This document shows positions 17,745 through 27,030 of a DNA stretch of 64,000 bases, piece by piece (positions within the stretch are counted from its first letter, which is position 1; the number at the start of each line of letters is the position of its first letter). Origin of the DNA: an uncultured bacterium (GTDB lineage Bacteria; CSSED10-310; CALFER01); the NCBI GenBank assembly GCA_937951895.1, contig CALFER010000090.1:62001-126000 (forward strand), written 5' to 3'. The notes under the pieces were generated by a model, which did no database searches, was not told the origin of the DNA, and saw only the letters and a list, made by a program, of their open reading frames with translations. The position numbers were made by a program, and so were the translations under genes.

Positions 17745-17827
17745 CTCGCGCTGCTTGTGACGTTCTGCGTACACAACTCCCGTGCAGCACAGCGGAAGTC
17801 CAGCTATGAAATATCAGTCAGCTCAGG

Positions 17828-18490
17828 TTATGACAAGTGAAATTTACTCCCCTTGCCTTCAATCACCTTTTTATCCGCAATCAGTTCCTTGAGGATAATT
17901 TCGAGACCCGCGGGGTTGCGGCCGAGAACCGCGGCAAGTTCTGCAACGGTCAATCCTTCCGGTCGTCCCCTGAATGCTGTCAGGGTCTTGAATTTCAAGA
18001 TTTCCTTCTCCCTGACCGACATCTCGGGCATGTCCACCGGCGGTTTCTCCGGAATCGGCGTATCCAGCACTTTTGCATCAACAACCCGTCTCCTGGTTGC
18101 GGGCCGCTCCACCACCGGAATCGTCTCGGAGACCGGCCCTTTCAGGCTATATATTTTATCGTTTTTGAGTATTTTATCCTGAGCAATGAGTCTTCGGATC
18201 GGAATACGGAGAAAGTGCCACTGCACCGCAAGCGAACCGGCAAGTTCCTTCAACGTACAACCCTTCGGAAAGTTCGCCAGAGCTGCCATTACTTTTTCTT
18301 CAAGCTCCGCAAACTCCTTCTGTCCGACTTTCTTGGGCTGACTGCTTTTCTGCGTCCGTTCAGCGCTTGTTTTCCGATGCTCCACGACCGGCTTCGTGAG
18401 GGAATCAGATCGGCCGACCTGAACCATGTTCGAGTAGAATTCTTCGAATGTCTTGACAAGACCCTTAATAAACAACTCCAATTCCTGCAT
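17828..18490 (-). CDS. Protein with two winged-helix-like domains, function unknown
   Basis: A 220-residue soluble protein. After a helical N-terminus (1-25) and a Lys/Ser/Gln-rich linker come two domains of similar plan. The first (about 58-118) reads ANFPKGCTLKELAGSL, then IRRLIAQDKILKNDKIYSL. The second (about 160-220) reads FRGRPEGLTVAELAAVLG, then LKELIADKKVIEGKGSKFHL. Both look like winged helix domains in which a recognition helix is followed by a two-stranded wing. GGAGGATTAAACT precedes the ATG. It lies just upstream of ppdK on the same strand, separated by 133 bp with a hairpin, so it might regulate that gene; that is inference. I do not recognise the family. Confidence 0.7.
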   Translation of the reverse strand: MQELELFIKGLVKTFEEFYSNMVQVGRSDSLTKPVVEHRKTSAERTQKSSQPKKVGQKEFAELEEKVMAALANFPKGCTLKELAGSLAVQWHFLRIPIRRLIAQDKILKNDKIYSLKGPVSETIPVVERPATRRRVVDAKVLDTPIPEKPPVDMPEMSVREKEILKFKTLTAFRGRPEGLTVAELAAVLGRNPAGLEIILKELIADKKVIEGKGSKFHLS

Positions 18491-18843
18491 AGTTTAATCC
18501 TCCATGCGTTTTCGATCGCGAGTATCCCGCAACCCGATTGTATTCCGTAAATCTGATTCTATTGTATTCCTATTTCAGGAAGAATGGAAGGATGAAATCA
18601 TGCCTCCCGAACCAATCAACCTTATGTATAGAGTCTGGTTTCTGGAATTGCAAGCCCCGTCTTCATGTTTTTTCAACGATTTTGAAGAATCGGTAAAGAC
18701 CTGAATCTGCAGGTATCTGCCTGGTCATCCAGTATGACAGCCGCATTTGCGCTTGCCGTTCGTCTGACACTTCCCCCTGCCGGCTGCACACCAAAAAAAA
18801 AGAGCGACCTCATCGGTCGCTCCCTGAGTCACCATCGAGATGC
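18491..18843. other. Intergenic region, 353 bp
   Basis: Lies between the winged-helix gene (start at 18490) and the 3' end of the Fn3 protein gene. It contains the terminator at 18792-18822 and, presumably, the promoter of the winged-helix gene in AT-rich sequence around 18540-18600, where I could not settle on one hexamer pair. Short open frames on both strands have no ribosome site or coding character. Confidence 0.6.
18792..18822 (-). terminator. Rho-independent terminator of the Fn3-repeat gene
   Basis: On the minus strand GAGCGACC and GGTCGCTC form a perfect 8-bp GC-rich stem (18822-18815 with 18809-18802) around a 5-nt loop, followed directly by a T-rich run (18801-18793). It begins about 20 bp after the stop codon of the gene ending at 18844. 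Confidence 0.9.
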
Positions 18844-20460
18844 CTATCTGCAAGGCCCATAACCGAACGTATACAAAGCGTAATCTCCTATGATCTCGGT
18901 GATCTGCAGATTCGTAATAGCTCCCCATACCCTGATTCCCGAGTAACTGCCTTCCACCTCAGGCCAGACAAAAGCAGGAATGATCACCTTCGTCGTCCAA
19001 CCTGTCGCGAAGCTTGCGAGGATATAATCCATGTCCTGGCTCCAGGAGTCCGCAAACCAGTAGCTGCCTTCGATATCGAGAATGACAAACAGAGGGAACG
19101 CCTCAGCCTGGTTCGGATTGCATACCTGTGCATTCAGATAACAAGTCTCGCCCGGGCAGAAATATTCATCTCCCATATCGAGCACAACCCCGTAGGCGGT
19201 GCATGGGTTCGATGAGGGAGTCGGTGTCGGATCCGTCGCCGAGCCGGTTGTAAACATCCAGACATCTCCGATCGTCGATGCCTGATGGGAATCGCGCGAT
19301 ACGATCTTCCAATAATAAACGGTGTATTCCGACAACGAACCCGGATCATACACTGCGGACGAAACGCCCTGGGCAATCAGAGGAGGATTGGACGAGTTGC
19401 CGAAAAATACATCGTACACCACTGAGTCTCCGGTATCAGGGTCACCTCCAACCCACGACAGATCAGTCTGGATATAAACCCCTGTCGCACCATTTGCGGG
19501 GTTCGGGTTACTGGCCTGATACGGAGGATTGTTATCGCCACCGGACATCGTGGTAAAGTGCCATATCGGACCCGTTGTCTCCGATCCCCATGCATCCCGC
19601 GCCACGATCTTCCAGTAATAAACCGTCGAACCGTTCATCGTACCGGGATCATACGGAATGGTGGAGATGTCCTGAGCGACTCTCTGCGGGTTCGCGGAAG
19701 TTCCGAAATAAACGTCGTACGTCAACACATCACCCGGATCCGGATCATTGCACTGCCAGGACAGATCGGCATTGGTATCGATGTTGGTCGCCGCATCCGA
19801 CGGGATGGGGTTGACAGGAGCATACGGAGCGGCATTCGACCGGGTCTGGAAACTCCAGACCGGGCCCGAAGTGGTCGCCTCCCAGTTGTCTCTTGCGAGG
19901 ATTTTCCAATAATACTGAGTATTGGGGGCCAGATTCGTTGTACTGTATGATGTTGAACTCTGATGATCATTCACAAGAGCCGGTGGATTGGTTGAACCGA
20001 AGTAGACATCATAATTCAACGTGTCCTCTGCATTCGGATCACCGCCTTGCCATCCGAGCGTCAGATCCTTCGGTTGATTCGTCGCACCATTGGCCGGATT
20101 GGGGTTCGAGGGTTCATACGGCGGGAGATTGTCACCATATCCCCCCAGATCAGCCGATGTATAGAATGAATATAATGGCACATCCTGATGTTCGGTTGCA
20201 TACTGCCAGCGCAATTCCGGCTCCTTATGCTGCTCCCGGAGCATCTGCATGATCTCGCCTTTGTGCTCCACGGATTGAAGCACCTCAGAAATCGAATTCA
20301 AACCCTGCAATTCATAGATGATAGCCACACGCTGGAGAACCTCGGTCACGGCATCGGGATCTATCGTCATCGATTCATTCTGAATGTAGCCTTCGATCGA
20401 CCCCAGTGCGATACCCATACTCCACATAACCATACAACCAATTACAAATGATCGCGCCAT
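18844..20460 (-). CDS. Secreted protein with three fibronectin-III-like repeats
   Basis: A 538-residue exported protein. The start at 20460 (MARSFVIG) is chosen over an upstream ATG because GGGGGGGATACC precedes it and it opens with a signal peptide (hydrophobic about 5-20). A helical region (25-90) is followed by three Fn3-like repeats at about 113-206, 212-304 and 311-405. Each has the pattern N-P-x-P-x-x-x-A-T, D-L-x-W-x-x-x-DP, YDV-Y/F-FG, TxYYWKI-x-RD and W-x-F-x-T. A Thr/Pro/Ser linker leads to a C-terminal beta domain (about 418-538) with several Cys and Trp residues. Such proteins are usually cell-surface adhesins or matrix proteins. It has its own promoter and terminator, so it is a single-gene unit. 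Confidence 0.87.
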   Translation of the reverse strand: MARSFVIGCMVMWSMGIALGSIEGYIQNESMTIDPDAVTEVLQRVAIIYELQGLNSISEVLQSVEHKGEIMQMLREQHKEPELRWQYATEHQDVPLYSFYTSADLGGYGDNLPPYEPSNPNPANGATNQPKDLTLGWQGGDPNAEDTLNYDVYFGSTNPPALVNDHQSSTSYSTTNLAPNTQYYWKILARDNWEATTSGPVWSFQTRSNAAPYAPVNPIPSDAATNIDTNADLSWQCNDPDPGDVLTYDVYFGTSANPQRVAQDISTIPYDPGTMNGSTVYYWKIVARDAWGSETTGPIWHFTTMSGGDNNPPYQASNPNPANGATGVYIQTDLSWVGGDPDTGDSVVYDVFFGNSSNPPLIAQGVSSAVYDPGSLSEYTVYYWKIVSRDSHQASTIGDVWMFTTGSATDPTPTPSSNPCTAYGVVLDMGDEYFCPGETCYLNAQVCNPNQAEAFPLFVILDIEGSYWFADSWSQDMDYILASFATGWTTKVIIPAFVWPEVEGSYSGIRVWGAITNLQITEIIGDYALYTFGYGPCR

Positions 20461-20510
20461 GGTATCCCCCCCGATTTCCTTCAGAAAACTGATCCGAACA
20501 TCCTTATAAT

Positions 20511-20540
20511 CATATATCATCCGATCCGCTCTCGAGTCAA
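20511..20540 (-). promoter_or_regulatory. Promoter of the Fn3-repeat protein gene
   Basis: Minus-strand TTGACT (20540-20535), 18-bp spacer, TATATG (20516-20511); an alternative TATGAT starts 2 bp later. The predicted start near 20503 leaves a leader of about 43 nt ending in the G7 ribosome site. The gap between the two genes is only 116 bp. Confidence 0.55.
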
Positions 20541-20576
20541 GCCGTCAGAACACCATCCCCATCGTCATTCAATCGA

Positions 20577-22988
20577 TCAATCCGGAGGAATCACCAACCC
20601 CGGTATACCCTCCAGATCCGTTCTCTGCAATCCCAGAGATCGCACATTTCGGATCACCGCCGGTTGTTTGGGATTGATCATGAGCGACCGCTTCCACAGA
20701 GACATCGCAGTATCCCGATCACCGCACTGAATACTCAACAGAGCCCTGTTGTTCAGAATGACCGGGTTATCCGGCGACCGACGCTCCAAACGCTCAAAAG
20801 CTTCAATCGCCTCAGGATAATGACCTTGTTCGGCGAGCACCACCGCACGGTTTATCTCCGTTACAATCGAGTCGGACAGTATCGCGGCCCGATTCAATGC
20901 TTCAAGGGCATGAATCTCTTGTCCGGATGCGGAATAGGCCGACCCGAGAGCTGACCAGATTGCAGCATGATCCGGCATCTCCTCCGATAAAATTACCAGG
21001 ATTTCGATTGCTTCCTCCGGTTGCTGATTGTGGATGTAAGCGGTGGCCAGATTGTATCGAACCTCCCATGAATTCCGATGATATCTCAATGCAGCCGACA
21101 ACTCTTCGATCGCCTGATCGAATTCACCCTCTCTCAGATAGACGAGACCGAGCGTCTGATGCGCACGACCCAGAGCAATCTGCTGATCCTTGGCTTTCAG
21201 ATAATGTGGAAGCGCTCTCTCATACTCCCCGCGCCTCATGAAGATGTTCCCCAGGTTGTGATGCGCCTGATAAAATTCCGAATCTAAAGCAAGCGATTTT
21301 TCAGCATACCGTTGCGCACGTTCCAGGTCGCCGCGTTTGAAGCAGATCGCCGACAGGTTATTCAATACCAGATTGTTGTCGAATGCCATCGCCTCTGCTC
21401 TTTTCAGCATGTCATCCCCACTGACCGGGTCTCCCCGGTCCATACTCCATTCCGCCCGATGGTAATAGTATTCAGCGATCAAGGCACGGGAATGAAAGTC
21501 GAGCGCACCTGACGGATGGAGCAGTCTGTGCGTCCGGATGAAGTTCCAGCGATCCCGTGCCGGTTCGGCCGGAGGTTGACTGAAAAACCTGTAAACATAA
21601 CCTTCCGGCACGAATATCGCCCTCTCCATGTTCGGCAATTCTACCGGGACGGTCGTCATGACCGGCACCGACCACTGCTGATGCATCGCATCGAAAAACA
21701 CCCTTCCCTTGTAATCCACCACGATGCGCACATCCGGTCTGAATTGCATGACATTCTCAAAATACGTGAATATAAAAGGAGAACTCCATCCCTGCGTCAC
21801 AAGAATCGAATCCGGATCCAATGACTGCAGCACGCTGATACCGTAATCATAGGCGACGGTATTCGTGGATCGATCGTTCGGATGATACTGACGGATCAGC
21901 ATGAAAAAAGCCAGTCCAAGCCATATCACCCCGATCGATACAGCTCCGAATCTCCTGCTTTTCAACAGCGCTCGAAACACCATCCCGAACCCTATTGAGA
22001 TCCAGATTATCACGAACAGATACACTTGCAGATAATAAACTTCGATATCGATTATTCGATAGTTTAAGATAAACACAAGCACCGAGATGACCGATATTGT
22101 CATCCCCCAGAACAATCGACGATCATTTTTACAACTGATCACTGCTCCTGGAACCGCCAGGATCAAAAGCGGAAAGGGCCAGTTTGCGATCAGTTTTCGC
22201 AACAGCCCCAAAAAGTTGCCCCACACATCCTCCAACCCGATTCCAAACATCACTGAACGGAATTGGCTTCCTGATACATGAAACAGAAATCCCTTCCATT
22301 CATGCATCGGGATCCAGCGGAAGGCACAGTACTCCACAGACCGGATCGGAAAGTACAGCTCGATTGCTGCTGACAGGAGACTAAACAGCACGATCGATCC
22401 GAATCTGAGCCTGGCCGGAAGTGGATTTCCACGCGATACAAGCATGATCAGCACACCCGGGAGTGCAAAAACGGCCAGCAAGTGATGCGTTGTCGCCAGC
22501 CCGACCAGAAAACCCAGTGACATGTAATCTCGGATCCGAACGCTTCGAACACAGCGATGGGCAGCACCTAAAAGTAAAACGAGCAACAGAAAATGAAGAC
22601 TGTAAACTTCCTGAATCACACCTTGTGACCACAGTGTCGGTGAAAGCCCGGCGATGACAGGGATCAAAAATGCTTCCTTCCAGCCGATCCCATACCGGAT
22701 CCACATCATCATAATCGTGACTGCCAGGGCGCCGGCAACCGCAGAAAACAACGCGACCCGATGCGCGATGTTGCTCAGCGGAATCAGCACCGAAAATGCA
22801 TGTATGAGCGTATTGTAACCCGCATATCCCGTGGGATGCGGAATTCCGAGAACGCTTCCGGACGTCGTCAGTTCACCGCTGTCGGCCGTAAACACCTCGG
22901 TGGAGGATGTCCGGAGATACACGGAGAACAGACATAAAAAAACGAGCGACCACATCCATGCCGCGTGACCAAACACTCTCATGGGCAT
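20577..22988 (-). CDS. DUF2723 (GT117-type) membrane glycosyltransferase-like protein with TPR tail
   Basis: An 803-residue integral membrane protein. The N-terminal half (1-about 375) has some 10-11 hydrophobic segments, with TADSGEL shortly after the first one and GIPHPTGYAGY near 50. These are hallmarks of DUF2723/protein-O-mannosyltransferase-like enzymes, which transfer sugars from lipid carriers on the outer face of the membrane. From about 500 onward come at least seven TPR units (for example AHHNLGNIFMRRGEYERALPH, YNLATAYIHNQQPEEAIEI). The start overlaps the end of the upstream O-antigen-ligase-like gene by 10 bp, so both act in one operon. Either ATG (22988 or 22982) could be used. 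Acceptor unknown. Confidence 0.82.
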   Translation of the reverse strand: MPMRVFGHAAWMWSLVFLCLFSVYLRTSSTEVFTADSGELTTSGSVLGIPHPTGYAGYNTLIHAFSVLIPLSNIAHRVALFSAVAGALAVTIMMMWIRYGIGWKEAFLIPVIAGLSPTLWSQGVIQEVYSLHFLLLVLLLGAAHRCVRSVRIRDYMSLGFLVGLATTHHLLAVFALPGVLIMLVSRGNPLPARLRFGSIVLFSLLSAAIELYFPIRSVEYCAFRWIPMHEWKGFLFHVSGSQFRSVMFGIGLEDVWGNFLGLLRKLIANWPFPLLILAVPGAVISCKNDRRLFWGMTISVISVLVFILNYRIIDIEVYYLQVYLFVIIWISIGFGMVFRALLKSRRFGAVSIGVIWLGLAFFMLIRQYHPNDRSTNTVAYDYGISVLQSLDPDSILVTQGWSSPFIFTYFENVMQFRPDVRIVVDYKGRVFFDAMHQQWSVPVMTTVPVELPNMERAIFVPEGYVYRFFSQPPAEPARDRWNFIRTHRLLHPSGALDFHSRALIAEYYYHRAEWSMDRGDPVSGDDMLKRAEAMAFDNNLVLNNLSAICFKRGDLERAQRYAEKSLALDSEFYQAHHNLGNIFMRRGEYERALPHYLKAKDQQIALGRAHQTLGLVYLREGEFDQAIEELSAALRYHRNSWEVRYNLATAYIHNQQPEEAIEILVILSEEMPDHAAIWSALGSAYSASGQEIHALEALNRAAILSDSIVTEINRAVVLAEQGHYPEAIEAFERLERRSPDNPVILNNRALLSIQCGDRDTAMSLWKRSLMINPKQPAVIRNVRSLGLQRTDLEGIPGLVIPPD

Positions 22989-25900
22989 GAAATCTCACCC
23001 AATCGCGCGCTCAGATCCCGCGATATTCTCTCATCACGCAGATGCTCTTCTGCGAACCGGCATACCGTCTCCCGGACGGAGTCCTTACGCGGAGACAGGC
23101 TCAGGAGATTCAATTGACGCCATCCCTCGCTTTCAGGATCATCGGGGGTTACATCGAGAACGAACTTCAGATACGTCTCGGATCGATCGAATTCACCCGC
23201 GAGGTGGCTGGCCATGCCCAGATACCGCAGGATGCTGATATTGTACGGCCGTTCGCAAAGCGAACGCTCCAGATGATCGATCGCCTGTCGGTACTGCCCC
23301 AGATAATACCTGCAGATGCCGATTTGCGACTGTATGTCGGTAATCTCCGGCTCCCGTTCTGCGGCACGGATCAGATATGTCAAGGCTTCATCATACTTGT
23401 TCTGATGCATGCGAACAGCGCCGATGCCACGGAACAAACTCCCCGATTCGACCCCCTCGGCGGCCGCTTCGAAGAAGCACTTTTCCGCTTTTTCGAAGTC
23501 TCCTTTCGCAAGAGCTGCGTTTCCCTGCACGACCTTGTAATCCGGGCTGTCGGCTGTGTATGCCTCCAGCACTCGATGCGAATCATCCGAAGTGTCGGCC
23601 GATGAATCGAACAGAATCTTCCAGCGCCTCGACAGGCGCAATGCATCCATGTACTCCAGACGCGCCCAACGAGCTCGAATCAATCGGCGCCTCCGCTCAT
23701 CGATACCATCGATCCCATCATCCATCAGCCGGGATTCGAGGTTGGACAGAATCGAATCCAACGGAACGCGAATCTCCTGCGTCTCACCAACTTGATAATC
23801 GAATTTCCCATATCGCTCCGTCAGGAATTGCCTCAATGTCGCACCACGAATGACAAACTCCCCTGGTCTCAGCGTGAAACTCCTCAGAATGCCTGTCACA
23901 AGGCCGGGATCGTACTGAATCGATTCCGCTAAAAGATCCTCCACGTCTTTTTCCGGATCGAGCAACAGCATGGAAAAAACCAAATCGATATGAAAGAATC
24001 TACCCAGAAGCCCATGCGGATCCATCTTAAGAGCAGACTGAAAGGTATCGACTCTTCGTTCCGCGTCCCGATCGATCCATGCCCGGATCGCTCGGTTTTC
24101 AAGCCAGTCCGGACGCACCTCCGAAGCAGCTCGAATGATCGAGGATGTCCGAGCGACGAGATCGCGATTCTGAAGACATCGGATACTTTCTTCGACGGAT
24201 TGCCGATGCCAGGGCCGGTAAAATACCGCCTTTTCGTATGCACTGAATGCCCAGACAGGATCTTCCGCAACCTTGCGGTCGCCACGGGCAAGCCAGTGCT
24301 CGCCAAGGGCCGGAAAACAGACCAAACCGACCAGCCCCGCAATACCCAGAAGCGGCACCACCGATTCATACCTCTTCCGATTCTTGATCCTGTCCCATGA
24401 ACAACGGATCGGTATCCGCTCCATCGCCGGAAGGGGTTCAGCAAGGAATCCAAACAGTACAACGACCAGCATGCAGACGGCCGGGTAATACAGGGTGAAA
24501 TCGAACAGACACGAAACGAGAACAACCGCTAACGCACGACCCATGTAACGTTTTCCGGAATCCGCCCCTTTCTGGTTACTTCTCATGCCTTCCCTCATCT
24601 CGTACAGAGCGACCACCAGGACGATCAACCCGACCATTCCGAACGTCCATGCCGTTTCGAGGATCAGATTATGAAAATGACGCCCCAGACGATCCCACTT
24701 GAGCCAACTGATGATAAACGCATGATCGCGAGACCAATAATCCGATACATACGACGCCGCCAGCGAATGAGTCTGGAGACCGTGCCCCATGACCGGTGCA
24801 TCTGCTGCACCCGCTATGGCGAGCCACCAGACATCGATCCGATCTCGAACCGCTGAAAGATCCGCCACGCGGTACCATGTAACCGCAACGACAATGATGA
24901 GCATCGCCATCCCTGCGGTGATCGTCAGCAGCATCCCCGGAGGAACCCGGTGTCGCGATGAGCAGTCCGTCCCCTCTGCGCCTTTACGATTCATCCCGAC
25001 AATCGCAACGATGAGCAAACTCAACCAACTGGCCCGTGACGATGTCAGAACCAGCATGATCCCCGACAGAGAAATCCAGCCGAGTCGGATCCATCGATTG
25101 AATCGATCCGGACGCAGTGCCAAAGCAAGGAAACAGCATGACGCACAATACACACCCAACGCATTGGGATGGTTATCCGTAATCCACAACTTGGAGGTCA
25201 TTGCGGACCAGAGGGATCCCTTCTCGGCCAGCGTGTAGATCCGGTGACAGGTCAGACAGAACAGGACGACGGTTTGATAGACCTGAAACCGCACGAAATC
25301 CTGAACCTCGATTTCGACCCACCGTTTCCGGAGCATGTACAGACTGAACAAACATGCCAGAGCGATCAGCAGCATCGAGAATGTCGGGTAGAAAAAATCG
25401 GGTTGATGACCCCACTGAACGATTGCCACATTCGCACTGATGACCGAAAAGAGAAGTGCACTGAGGGGGTAAGTGCCGCGATTCGCCGCTCCGGTACCAC
25501 CGCGAGATGCTCCGAAGAACACCTCGATCCAGATCGTCGACGCGCAAATGAGTGGATAGGCGGCCGCCATGGGCTGTTTATCGATGCATTGCGTAAATGA
25601 AAACGACGTCATTCCATATAAAACCAGAAACCCGAACCGCCAGGGGATCCAATCATCGCGTGATGCCACGAAGAGCATCACGAACAGGCTTGCCGACCAG
25701 ATCGAGATGATGAACGGCAAGGCCCCCACAAACCCGGTCAGTTCCGGCTCGGGAGAAAACTTCGATGTGAAATAGAGATATGCAACCGCCTGCACGGCAT
25801 ATGTCCATCGGAATATGTATCGGGCGGGACGATGACGTTTGTACACATCGACTGCGGCAACGGCACCGACTACGATTGTTCCGCTGATCAGCAACCCGGA

Positions 25901-25996
25901 TCCGAACGAGGTAACAATTCCCAGATTCAGGGGGATCCATATTGAGAGAATGGTTGAAACACCGAGATACAGGACAGTTGACAGTCGTGCCGTCAT
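22979..25996 (-). CDS. O-antigen ligase-like (Wzy/WaaL family) membrane protein with TPR region
   Basis: About 1005 residues. The first 540 or so contain roughly a dozen membrane segments, and a large loop holds DNHPNALGVYCAS and SSRASWLSLL, then a GHGLQTHS/HNLILETAW region. This matches O-antigen ligase/polymerase proteins that join polysaccharide units on undecaprenyl carriers at the periplasmic face. The C-terminal 450 residues are soluble and end in TPR-like repeats (LFRGIGAVRMHQNKYDEAL, IQSQIGICRYYLGQYRQAIDHL). The frame could open at 26065, overlapping the kinase gene by 56 bp; I prefer the ATG at 25996, 13 bp after that gene's stop, although no strong ribosome site is seen. It overlaps the DUF2723 gene by 10 bp. 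Confidence 0.8.
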   Translation of the reverse strand: MTARLSTVLYLGVSTILSIWIPLNLGIVTSFGSGLLISGTIVVGAVAAVDVYKRHRPARYIFRWTYAVQAVAYLYFTSKFSPEPELTGFVGALPFIISIWSASLFVMLFVASRDDWIPWRFGFLVLYGMTSFSFTQCIDKQPMAAAYPLICASTIWIEVFFGASRGGTGAANRGTYPLSALLFSVISANVAIVQWGHQPDFFYPTFSMLLIALACLFSLYMLRKRWVEIEVQDFVRFQVYQTVVLFCLTCHRIYTLAEKGSLWSAMTSKLWITDNHPNALGVYCASCCFLALALRPDRFNRWIRLGWISLSGIMLVLTSSRASWLSLLIVAIVGMNRKGAEGTDCSSRHRVPPGMLLTITAGMAMLIIVVAVTWYRVADLSAVRDRIDVWWLAIAGAADAPVMGHGLQTHSLAASYVSDYWSRDHAFIISWLKWDRLGRHFHNLILETAWTFGMVGLIVLVVALYEMREGMRSNQKGADSGKRYMGRALAVVLVSCLFDFTLYYPAVCMLVVVLFGFLAEPLPAMERIPIRCSWDRIKNRKRYESVVPLLGIAGLVGLVCFPALGEHWLARGDRKVAEDPVWAFSAYEKAVFYRPWHRQSVEESIRCLQNRDLVARTSSIIRAASEVRPDWLENRAIRAWIDRDAERRVDTFQSALKMDPHGLLGRFFHIDLVFSMLLLDPEKDVEDLLAESIQYDPGLVTGILRSFTLRPGEFVIRGATLRQFLTERYGKFDYQVGETQEIRVPLDSILSNLESRLMDDGIDGIDERRRRLIRARWARLEYMDALRLSRRWKILFDSSADTSDDSHRVLEAYTADSPDYKVVQGNAALAKGDFEKAEKCFFEAAAEGVESGSLFRGIGAVRMHQNKYDEALTYLIRAAEREPEITDIQSQIGICRYYLGQYRQAIDHLERSLCERPYNISILRYLGMASHLAGEFDRSETYLKFVLDVTPDDPESEGWRQLNLLSLSPRKDSVRETVCRFAEEHLRDERISRDLSARLGEISCP

Positions 25997-26009
25997 ACTG
26001 CGCACAATC

Positions 26010-27017
26010 TCATGCCACCCCCGCGAGATGCTCGCCAAGAACGTCAAACAGTTCCATGAATTCAAATACTTCTGGTTCTTTTGAGATGCAGGACAGATAT
26101 GCGATCAAGGGATCCATGTACGGTATGTACATCGGATTTGCCCGCACGGTGGCCTGAAAGCCGAATGTGCCAAGTGCTTTGATGTTTCGCTGGATACAGG
26201 TCAGGTAGAAACATCTGCGGAACTGCTCGGGCGGCATATCCTTGCGCAGGGAGCCATGGTGAAACTGGTCGAGAAGACCGTTGACGACCGGCTCAGGCAG
26301 CGTGACATAAGCATCACGAAGCAAGGATGCCAGATCATACTCCGGCAACCCCATACGGGCATCCTGAAAATCGATCAGGACGAGATCATCCGATCGGATC
26401 ATGAGATTCCTGGAATGAAAATCCCGATGAACAAACACCTGAGGCTGGAGCGCAAGTTCCCGGGATATTCGTAGAAACCATGACGACAGACGAGCGAACA
26501 TCGATGATTCAATCGGGACGCCGAGATATCCATGAAGAAAATGCCTGTTGAAGAATTCGAACTCCTCCATGAATTTGTCGGCATCGAATCGTCTGTGGAA
26601 GGCGGGACACTGCGGATCCAGTTGTTCGACTGTATCGCGCTGCATCCGCAGCATCAGTTCGACCGCACGCGGATAAAATTGGCCGATCGATGACGGCTGA
26701 CTCCCGACACGGATCTGAAGGGTGGTATCCCCGAGATCTTCCAATAACACCAGACCCCAATCCGGTGCAGCATTCATGATTTGCGGAACTGGCAGGTGGA
26801 CAGAATCGAGCAGGTGTTGAATTGAAAAGAAAGGATCTGAAGCAGGATCAAATGTCTGCCCGAGTTCCATAATGATGTACGAAGAATTCCCGACTCGCGC
26901 ACGGTGATAGATGCGCGTGCTTGCATCACCCGCCAGTTTCGCGATAGTGTCCGCACTCCTGCCGATTGAATCGACCAGAAATCGATTCAAGTTTTCCCAT
27001 GGGTGCAATGCGATCAT
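26010..27017 (-). CDS. amgK: AmgK-like anomeric sugar kinase (APH fold)
   Basis: A 335-residue aminoglycoside-phosphotransferase-fold kinase. It shows LAGDASTRIYHR near 28-39, VLLEDLGDTTL near 90, the catalytic loop VFVHRDFHSRNLM (HxDxxxxN) near 193-205, LIDFQDARMG (metal Asp) near 212-221, and IQRNIKALGTF near 288. This set is typical of AmgK, which phosphorylates N-acetylmuramic acid and GlcNAc at the anomeric carbon in peptidoglycan recycling. The next gene upstream encodes a MurU-like nucleotidyltransferase, reproducing the amgK-murU pair of Pseudomonas. The ribosome site is ACAGGAG. Because a surface-glycan operon follows, the sugar may instead feed polysaccharide synthesis. Confidence 0.8.
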   Translation of the reverse strand: MIALHPWENLNRFLVDSIGRSADTIAKLAGDASTRIYHRARVGNSSYIIMELGQTFDPASDPFFSIQHLLDSVHLPVPQIMNAAPDWGLVLLEDLGDTTLQIRVGSQPSSIGQFYPRAVELMLRMQRDTVEQLDPQCPAFHRRFDADKFMEEFEFFNRHFLHGYLGVPIESSMFARLSSWFLRISRELALQPQVFVHRDFHSRNLMIRSDDLVLIDFQDARMGLPEYDLASLLRDAYVTLPEPVVNGLLDQFHHGSLRKDMPPEQFRRCFYLTCIQRNIKALGTFGFQATVRANPMYIPYMDPLIAYLSCISKEPEVFEFMELFDVLGEHLAGVA

Positions 27018-27030
27018 CCGGTCTCCTGTA

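Noticed and set aside
18450..18480. TTGACA-like -35 on the plus strand
   Set aside because: Lies inside the minus-strand winged-helix gene, with no plausible downstream gene on the plus strand.
18725..18928. Minus-strand frame ending in a Cys-rich stretch (KCGCHTG) that could look like a small metal-binding peptide
   Set aside because: Its start lies inside the Fn3 gene and the frame runs across the perfect terminator at 18792-18822; no ribosome site is present.
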